Part shown: piece after piece, positions 57,384 to 64,000 of the stretch | Layout of the letters: each line of letters starts with the position of its first letter | Numbering within the stretch: the first letter of the stretch is position 1 | Source: Sweltsa coloradensis | Taxonomy: Eukaryota > Arthropoda > Insecta > Plecoptera > Chloroperlidae | DNA: 64,000 nt | Assembly (NCBI GenBank): GCA_024449915.1 | Contig: JAMZAV010000359.1 | Coordinates: 62,001 to 126,000, forward strand | Reading direction: 5' to 3' | Notes under the pieces: generated by a model | The model's database searches: none | What the model was told of the DNA's origin: nothing | What the model saw: only the letters and a program-made list of their open reading frames with translations | Program-made: the position numbers and the translations under genes

Positions 57384-58020
57384 AGGAGTGGCTCGTGCGT
57401 AATGCGTGAGACTCTCATTCGGGAGGTCACGGTCCGAATCCCGCCACCGGCAATCCTGACTGAAAGTTTTTCCCAATGTTCTCTACAGTCGTTTAACCGA
57501 TTGCTGGAATTAAGTCCTCTCAAACAGCCGTTTCCTTTCCAGTGTTGGGTAGGAACTTTAAAAAAAGAACGCGTTCCATTTTTAGTTAGAGGAACTTTCA
57601 ACACAAAAGTTACAATTTTGGGGAACTTTTAATAAAGTTTTAGAAGTTCCTTTCACTCTTAGAGATGACAAAACCCACCATGCCTCTACATTTGAAAACA
57701 TATTTAGCTGATACAGATATGAAAATCAGTTGATAAAAAACAGTAGCATATCATTTTTAGGAGGCGTAACCTCGATTGATGAACCTGTCATATTTGCTCG
57801 CGACGACGCGGCTTAAAAATCGTGACCTAAATCCTATGTGCCATAATTTATCTGATAAAGGAAGTTTTAAACAGTAACTTTTATTATTTCAGTAACTCAA
57901 AAGTTCCTTTTTATGTGAAGGAATTGTAACTTTTAAAAGTTCATTTTTTGTGGAAACTTACCTAACACTGTTCCTTTCCCAATTCAATTACCCTAACACC
58001 CTATTCCCAAGCTAGTCAGC
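57384..58020 (+). mobile_element. tRNA-derived SINE interrupted by a hAT-type MITE
   Basis: The 5' part (57384-57539) has GGCTCGTGCGTAATGCGTGA, CTCATTCGGGAGGTCACGG, a damaged B box (TCCGAATCCCG), GGCAATCCTGACTGAAAG, ACAGTCGTTTAACC, GGAATTAAGTCCTCTCAAAC and AGCCG. The 3' part resumes after the insertion (57979-58020) with words resembling CACAATTGTCCTATCC and CATACCTAGTTAG in degraded form (CCAATTCAATTACCC, CAAGCTAGTCAGC). The SINE was therefore present before the MITE arrived. Confidence 0.85.
57540..57970. mobile_element. hAT-type MITE nested in a SINE (431 bp)
   Basis: The ends are CAGTGTTGGGTAGGAACTTT on the left and AGTTTCC-like GGAAACTTACCTAACACTG on the right, inverted over about 12 bp with one mismatch. 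An exact 8-bp duplication, TTCCTTTC, flanks the element (57532-57539 and 57971-57978). This is diagnostic for the hAT superfamily. Inside, AAAGTTCC/GGAACTTT words recur in both orientations, as expected of subterminal binding repeats. No transposase frame is present, so it is non-autonomous. Confidence 0.95.
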
Positions 58021-58119
58021 ATTTTATACAATAACATAGTGCTACTGAACATTTTTTTCACCCTTAAAATAGTAGCTTAAAATCTTTATATCATAAATTT
58101 TATCATATTTCACATTTGT

Positions 58120-58332
58120 ATATGTTACACTTACAGGTACGTACAAATTACTCGTCTTGCCTCCCACATGTAGGCTTCTTACTGTCTCTGTTATGTTCAA
58201 TGTACATTACTGTTATGTAAACCTACTATTATAAATTTATCTGCACGGTACGTAACTTGTTTTTTTATGTTTGATAATAAGAAAAATTGTAAAGAAAACA
58301 GTACGAATAAAAATTGAATTGAATTGAATTCA
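58120..58332 (+). mobile_element. Possible LINE 3' end with (TTGAA)n tail
   Basis: AT-rich non-coding sequence with TGTTATGTAAACCTACTATT and AATAAGAAAAATTGTAAAG ends in AATAAAAATTGAATTGAATT. Short pentanucleotide tails after an AATAAA are typical of some insect non-LTR elements. No coding remnant adjoins it. Confidence 0.4.
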
Positions 58333-58360
58333 ATAATTCGGCCCGATTAATGTACAATAA

Positions 58361-58506
58361 TTTATCCCGAGAAGGCGATTAAGGGGATGTAAGGAGCAAC
58401 TCGAACCAATCAACGTATTTCTTATCCCCGGGGCAAGGCGGGATAAGTCTTCATGTTTGAGCTATCCCGCGCTTATCCCACCTGATTCTGACTATCCCGG
58501 GATAAC
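58361..58506. promoter_or_regulatory. Cluster of TTATCCC/GGGATAA motifs
   Basis: Seven TATCCC-type words occur on the two strands within about 145 bp: TTATCCCG at 58362, CTTATCCCC at 58421, GGGATAAG at 58439, CTATCCC at 58462, CTTATCCC at 58472, and CTATCCCGGGATAAC at 58492. The block is GC-richer than its flanks. Homotypic clusters can be enhancers, but a degraded tandem repeat or MITE is also possible. Confidence 0.4.
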
Positions 58507-60695
58507 AATGTGTACTGCTGAAGAGGGTCACACTGGGTAAAACTGAAGTTTACAGTTTACCCTATACAGCGGGCACCCATAAGAAAAGATTTGTTTGCAT
58601 CGAGATTTCTACAGAAAGGGCTTGATCTACGCTTTAGATCTTCTAGCACGCATATTATTAATTCGTCTTAGCCGAGTCTGATCTGGAGCCCTGATGAGGG
58701 TGCTGTGCTGTTATGTACTAGGTAGGCCTAGCCTGCATGCAAGCTAAGTGGAGGTTTTACAGTCCTATCGCTCAATCGTCACCCTGCCCAGCTCAAGCAC
58801 GAACATTTAGCAGCAACATTATCAATCATCATTAGAATGAACGCGTGCGTACTGCAGCGCGCACTTACACGAGTACCTCGCTCCTCCCAGCGCTCGAGAG
58901 CTATCAGGCAAGTAGGAGATGCCAGGAGTGGGGGAAGTCATGATCCCACAGCAACATTGACGTTTTTACTGTGTCATTACTCGGGCACAATATAGACAAT
59001 TATTTAATTGCATTCAAATTCAATATTCATTGGTTTTATTTCTTACAATGTTATAACAAGGCAAACTTAAAATATCTATCACTGCAAATCATTGTGAACA
59101 TCTTTATCATTCTGGAATCTGGACTTCGAATATGTTAAATGATTATAATAATCTGAAATCATTAAAATTATTTAACTTTCTTCCCTTGCATACTTTTTAA
59201 ATTTACTTTTCAATGAATGAGACATTTCAATTTATTTCGTTCAAATTAAAATTCAACGCAATTTAATAATCTTTCATAAAAGAAAAAAGGTAAAAAGGTA
59301 AAATAAAATTTTCTTTGATTTCAAGGTTGAGTAAATATTAACGTAATGAATATAATATGAAGAAAATACAGCTTGTGTTTCTTAGTATTAAGTATTGTGC
59401 ATAGTGAATATTAGTAATTATTTTCTTTATTGGACTGACATTAAAGAACTAATGAAACAAAAAATAACAATCATGTCCCTGTGTCCAGCAATAACGTCGG
59501 GCAGGGGATGGCAGGGGGCCCAACCTCAATCACCCCCCCCCCCCCCCCCCAGGGCCTGACTTGCCCTGCATGATGCTTCCCCCATAATGTCTCTTTCTTC
59601 CCCAGTGTTATCTTCCTCACTCAGTCCCCTCCTCAAGAACTCGACACAATTTCCTTTCTTTTCTTCCTACCACTTCCAGGTTTACTGTTTCCCAAAATGC
59701 GTTTTGTATTTTCCCATCCATTTCTATTACCGTACCTAAATAACTAATAACAATATTTCATTACTAATATCCCTGCGCCACTGATCCTACGCCACTGCCC
59801 GCTCTAGAGTTAATCACGGCCCCGACGATGATTTAATAACCCCACCTCAGTGTTGGCGGGAGTTTTGATTTGTCTCGTTAACGAGGAAACTATTTGATGG
59901 GGATAGCCAATCGTAAAGAAGAACTTTCGTTTTCTGTGTTACGACCAAGATTATAAGGAGAGCCTGAAAGTTTCTGCACTTTCCGCAAGCTTAGTCTCCG
60001 TGCTATCTCCGGGGCTATAAATTAGATGGAGATAACAGAGAAGGAGAGAGAAGGATTTGTTCGGTTTCATTCGCCACCGTAAGGAAAGGAAAAGAAATAA
60101 ACGTGAATTGTTAATGTCCTGGTTTAAGGACGTTTTCAATTAGCAATACGAGGTTTATCAATCATATAAACAACTTCTATCATATGATAACGGCGACAAA
60201 CTTTCTAAATTTCTCATTCAAAGTATAATTTTATTATTCAACCAAATGTAATTGACATCACACAACTTAATTTTTAATTCATATGAGTAATTTGTCTTTT
60301 TTGCTATTACGAACATTTATATCATTTCCTTTTCTTTTATAAACTTAGAAAACAATATTATCATCAAACACGCCATTAACTCATAAACTCACAGGCGGCG
60401 CTCCGGTTGAAGCGCCCTAGTTCCTCACGTCGTCTTCGTAAACAAAGGGAAGGGTTTAGTCCAACTGGTCCAGGTCTATCAGCCGCATATTGAGTGCAGT
60501 ACAGGCTCAGCTCACGAAAACCCATGTTGCATAATATGCGGTCGGGATTAGACAATGTTATTCAACGAGACGCCGCATATTGGACCCAGGGTATGTTGAG
60601 CTAGTCTCTCTAACGTGTAGTGGCCAAAGTCCACAACACTTAGCAGTCCCTGCCCCACCCAGACCTCTGTATCACAACTTATAGAGTGACTGAAT
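58507..60695. other. Intergenic DNA, no gene recognised
   Basis: Holds a GC-richer stretch at 58640-58930, an 18-base C run at 59533-59550 in a pyrimidine-rich context, and a GC-richer stretch at 60390-60660. No frame with recognisable protein features, and no clear repeat ends. Confidence 0.5.
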
Positions 60696-60696
60696 G

Positions 60697-60924
60697 TTTC
60701 CCAAGTGTTGGAACGAGAGCTAAGCGTGCGACTCTGAGTCGGGAGGTCCCGGGTTCGAATTCCGTCGTGATCGGCAATTCTGAGTCCTGACTGAAGGTTT
60801 ATTCCGAGGATTTCCTCAGGAATGTAAAGAATTGAGGCCCCTTAAACAGCCCTCGGACATCCCTTCACAAATGCCCAATCCTCAACATACATAGTTCGCC
60901 TGATACATTGTACCCTATTTACAG
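60697..60924 (+). mobile_element. tRNA-derived SINE, first of a head-to-tail pair
   Basis: AAGTGTTGGAACGAGAGCTA, then AGCGTGCGACTCTGAGTCGG, GAGGTCCCGGGTTCGAATTC, GCAATTCTGAGTCCTGACTG, AAGGTTTATTCCGAGG, GTAAAGAATTGAGGCCCC, AAACAGCCCTCGGACATCCC, CAACATACATAGTTCGCCTG, and a tail with GTACCCTATTTACAGGTTAC. It is shortened around CCTCAG (the TCGTTAAGGC segment is lost). The second SINE begins immediately after it. Confidence 0.95.
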
Positions 60925-61190
60925 GTTACCGACAGTGTTGGCTCGGGCGCTAAGCGCTCGACTCTGATTCGGGAGGTCCCGGGTTCGAATCCCGTCGAGA
61001 CCGGCAATCCAGACTGAAGGTTTTTTTCGAGGTTTCCCTCAGTCTTTAAGGCGAATGCAAGGGATTGAGTCCTCTTAAACAGCCCTCGGACATCCCTTCA
61101 CAATTTCCTATCCGCATATACCTAGTTCACCTGAAGAGGGGTTAATTGCACCCTATAACAGGTTTCCCACGATAAAAATTTAAAAAAATA
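60925..61190 (+). mobile_element. tRNA-derived SINE, reference-quality full copy
   Basis: The leader GTTACCGACAGTGTTGGCTC is followed by GGGCGCTAAGCGCTCGACTC, TGATTCGGGAGGTCCCGGG, a perfect B box in GGTTCGAATCCCGTCGAGAC and GGCAATCCAGACTGAAGG. The body reads GAGGTTTCCCTCAGTC, GCGAATGCAAGGGATTGAGT, AACAGCCCTCGGACATCCCT, ATACCTAGTTCACCTGAAGA, GGGGTTAATTGCACCC. The tail is ACAGGTTTCCCACGATAAAA and an A-rich end. The head resembles a tRNA with CTG at the anticodon position (GACTCTGATTC). A RNA polymerase III internal promoter (A and B boxes) is therefore retained. Confidence 0.96.
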
Positions 61191-62210
61191 TATTATAGGT
61201 TTAATTCCCACGGTAAAATGTATTTGTAGTGGTTAGGGCGGCAGAACTATCCACAGAAAGCTGGAATATTTATATAACCGGCACCTCCACCATAAGACTT
61301 GAGCGCGGGAACAAGCGTGGTATAATAAAGAACGGTGCTATTCGCTCCCGAGTTTTTACCAAATACAAAACTTGGTTTGGTGAAGTTTTCTTTGATATCT
61401 CTTATGCAATGGTCGGTATAAGTAGGCGGCCTATGTACAACAATGGTCACAAAATTAGCACATTCGCCGGTACCAAACTTGTATTTGTACCGCCTGACAA
61501 AATAAACCATAGGCCTTCACCGAAACTTGTATCATGGCGAAAAGCAAACGCTTTATCGTCTAGGTTTGCCCTTTCAGTGCTCATCAATATCATATTCGTT
61601 GCAAACTGCTGTGAATTACCGTTGTATTATGAATATTGAATAGGCAGCCCGCATAGAAAACAAAGTTTCAAACTCTATCCTGATAATGCGAGGCTCAAAA
61701 ATATAATAGTCTTACACAAACACGAACAACGAAACTTTCAAGTTCTCGAAGTTCGTAAATTATAACAATAAGAAGATTGGGTCTAGAGTTCCAACAATTA
61801 ACAATGGTGTAATTGTATGAGGGCGTGTTAGCTACAAAGTTAGAACAACAGACGATTTAGTGAATACACCGAAGGACTGCCGTAAAAGTACATTATGCTA
61901 AGATCCAATATAATTGTTAAAAGATATACCAGTAGTAGCTTTGATTGGAGGGCCAAAGATCGCCGGGATCGAGTAACCGTGAAAACGTTTTTAATCCAGT
62001 AACACATAATGTGGCTAACATAATTATTTTTACTGCCACTGTGAATAACAACATCGTCGAAAGAAGATTTCGAAATGACTCAGCATTGATAAGTACTAGG
62101 CTAAAACTGTGGCCCTTGCCCCCACGCTTCTCTGTCACTGAAGTGTGGATGCGGGCACGAGGCCAGCAACTTGTCAAACCGCTCTCGCTCTCTCTTCTTA
62201 CCTTATATCT
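61191..62210. other. Intergenic DNA with unassigned open frames
   Basis: A plus-strand frame (61229-61639, 136 codons) and a minus-strand frame (61247-61510, 87 codons) overlap; neither has a recognised domain. A copy of the AACCGGCACCTCCACCATA motif is at 61276. Further frames at 61917-62214 on both strands also overlap. I cannot support a gene here. Confidence 0.5.
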
Positions 62211-62214
62211 GTGA

Positions 62215-62470
62215 CGTATTCATTGTTGCTCGCCGCCAGAAGACAGGTGTAGTAGTAGTCACGCGTGATTGGCTTCGTAAGAACGACGTCGCGACGCCGG
62301 CAAAACACCACGCAACTACCGCCGTACACAAACGCGATCAAACTGATTGGATTGTGTTCGAAATTTTGAAGGCAACAGGTGAGTGCGCGAGAAGAGGTTG
62401 CGCGATGGCCGCCAGACGGCAGCACTAGCTAGTTCACCTTAGCGGCGCTAGAGTGCAGCACTATATAGTT
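62215..62470 (+). promoter_or_regulatory. CpG-richer segment with a consensus splice donor
   Basis: The segment is rich in CpG (AACGACGTCGCGACGCCGGC) and has two CCAAT-type boxes in reverse (GATTGGCT at 62268, GATTGGA at 62343). CAGGTGAGT near 62377-62385 is a near-perfect splice donor. Downstream GATGGCCGCCAGACGGCAGC (62403) resembles a YY1-like site on the minus strand. A short first exon ending at about 62379, with the gene continuing right, is one reading. A long frame (62171-62428) crosses the donor without a domain. No acceptor or downstream exon was recognised. Confidence 0.35.
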
Positions 62471-62769
62471 TGTATTAAATGTTGTAAGGTAGCAGCACTT
62501 GACGGTAAAGTGAAATATTTGAATGAACTGGCGGGAGCGGTGCTATATTCACTACATACTTTTGCAAACTGCTAGTCTTACGCGGATTAAGGGGATATGG
62601 ATGCAATTATTATTCAGACATAGCACATTAGCTTAATATACTTTAATTTTGGAGAATTGTTGGTTTGATCCCAGCAATCAGCAAATATGCTGACTGGAAA
62701 GGGTTTTTAAGGTCTTTCTGCAATGTGCAAATGCTTGGATTTAGACTAAGAAACAACTAATCATTTCCA

Positions 62770-62815
62770 TGGCACATTAAGCCGGAGGTTCTGGGTTCGA
62801 ACCCTAGTCGGGGAA
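62770..62815 (+). mobile_element. tRNA B-box relic
   Basis: AAGCCGGAGGTTCTGGGTTC then GAACCCTAGTC carries a B box. About 100 bp upstream, CAGCAATCAGC and TGACTGGAAAGGGTTTTTAA faintly resemble the SINE segment that should lie downstream of a B box. The order is wrong for the main family, so it is probably another tRNA-derived repeat or chance. Confidence 0.35.
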
Positions 62816-63103
62816 AACTTTTACAACAATTGCTATGAATCAATAACTAAGTCCTGAAAGTGGGACTACTAGCTACATAGGATACCCAAATATAGCACTC
62901 ATTGAAAAGGGTCCCATTGTCACTGGGACCTGGTTATTTCTCTACGACTGGGACGTGGTAGGCCTACTGGTATCTGGCTGATGAAAGAGAACAAAAGTTC
63001 CAATATTCTTGCAAATAAAAATTTGAAACATATAGGCCTACTTACTTTTTTTTTTTACCATATTAAATTTTCATCATTTACAATAGTGTTAATTACGATT
63101 ATC

Positions 63104-63148
63104 GATTATATTATTATTATTATTATTATTATTTATTATTATTATTAT
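63104..63148. repeat. (TTA)n microsatellite
   Basis: TTA/ATT triplets with one slip (ATTTATT near 63131). Confidence 0.95.
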
Positions 63149-63712
63149 GTAATTACGACGTCATTGCACAGAACCGCACGTGCAATCCTGTTTTCTGCAG
63201 ACAAACAGCCAAGACGATGTCTGCAATCCCATTTAGAACCATGCAGAACAGCCATAGGAATTATGTTTGTTGACAGGTTTTTGTTTTTATTGACAATGAT
63301 TTAACTTTCCAGATATTTTTATACATTCCGTAAGGATCAAGTGATCTCGTCAAACCATTTTATGTGAGGAACTAGCTATTCTATAAGCATATTCCTATTT
63401 CCAATGTTAAGCGTAGCCATTTTGAAGTGCTTGTCTGCGCCCGTCACCAAGTACAAGTAAGCACTCAACAGGTTGCGCCAGCGTAAGATTCTAAATAAAG
63501 AATCACAACTAACGCTATTGCAGTTTCCTGCTTCTGGTAGGGTCAGCTTGGGTTTAGCAAGTAGCAACCAGATATTTCCACCTTATCTATTAAATTATTA
63601 ATTAATAGCCCTTGTCCAATATCACCGGTTTCTGTCAATTTAGCCTATATTGAATGATTGAATATTCTAAATATTGGTTTATAAACACTAAACATACCAT
63701 TTTTGGGCGCTA

Positions 63713-64000
63713 AGGGCCCAGTTCCCACAACCGTGTTTTAGTCTTAAGAAATTGTTTTATTTATAAGAAATCTGATATCCTGATTAACTAGTTAGTGGAG
63801 GCCTAGCCCTAATGTTTTAGTGGCCTATCATAAGGAAGTTACTCCTTTTCATTTGTCGTCGTAAGGATTATTGACATCTGATAGGTCCGTCGTAAGAATT
63901 TTGTTTTTGTTATAACAAATTTCTTACGACTAAAACAATAACAATATAACACGTATGTCCTATCCCCGTATAACAAAACCAATAAGTGGGAACTGGGCCT
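63713..64000. mobile_element. Terminal-inverted-repeat element at the right edge (~288 bp)
   Basis: AGGGCCCAGTTCCCAC at the left is matched at the very end of the window by GTGGGAACTGGGCCT, its inverse with one base less. A second inner pair, GTTTTAGTCTTAAGAAATT near 63734 and AATTTCTTACGACTAAAAC near 63920, is also inverted. GTCGTAAG words recur inside. No coding content. The target duplication cannot be tested because the right flank is outside the window. Confidence 0.78.

Noticed and set aside
60925..60950. A hAT end, because CAGTGTTGG appears in the SINE leader
   Set aside because: The nine-base match to the CAGTGTTGGG terminus at 57540 is not followed by further similarity, and no inverted partner or 8-bp duplication exists.
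60925..61000. A functional tRNA gene
   Set aside because: The A and B boxes are intact, but the acceptor stem does not pair and the sequence continues into a SINE body shared by many copies.
61229..61639. 136-codon plus-strand frame
   Set aside because: It overlaps an 87-codon minus frame and has a dispersed repeat motif near its start. No domain, so not called as a gene.

Overview
The window looks like intergenic or intronic DNA from a repeat-rich animal genome, most likely an arthropod. This rests on its AT-richness, tRNA-headed SINEs, palindromic MITEs, hAT-type elements with 8-bp target duplications, LINE-like 3' tails and frequent microsatellites. It shows no bacterial gene organisation. 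The species cannot be fixed from sequence alone. I find no intact protein-coding gene. Nearly all open frames are short, lack recognisable domains, or fall in satellite or simple repeats. The best coding remnant is a 75-codon fragment inside a DNA transposon (16172-16399).

Layout. 1-5912 is about 33 tandem copies of a satellite with a consensus of about 200 bp. It is full of small deletions except near 3.8-4.1 kb. 6.0-14.5 kb holds a SINE split by a roughly 600-bp insertion, a second SINE and a short noisy tandem duplication, in AT-rich DNA. 14.5-26.5 kb is dense in mobile DNA: SINEs, a 1.15-kb transposon with about 31-bp inverted ends, a TTAA-flanked MITE, a hAT-type element inside an unnamed GC-richer repeat ('family X'), 65-bp tandem repeats and a long (TCTG)n tract. 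29.7-30.8 kb holds a MITE and a SINE. 34.5-42.6 kb is a large inverted structure with about 1-kb arms around 6 kb, and it contains a second copy of family X and a 648-bp palindrome. 43-50 kb is mostly featureless apart from small palindromes and tRNA-like relics. 50.4-53.3 kb has a SINE, a 98-101-bp tandem array with a duplicated flank, and a (GATGAC)n tract. 54-64 kb has a hAT-type MITE nested in a SINE, a head-to-tail SINE pair, a CpG-richer promoter-like segment with a good splice donor, and a terminal-inverted-repeat element at the right edge.

Nothing here acts as an operon or pathway. The content is a record of successive insertions, and several are nested clearly enough to give relative ages. 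The two tandem arrays carry many small deletions, so sequence quality in those spans should be doubted before any biology is read into them. The two perfect RFX X-box matches and the two CpG-richer segments are the best candidates for host regulatory DNA.
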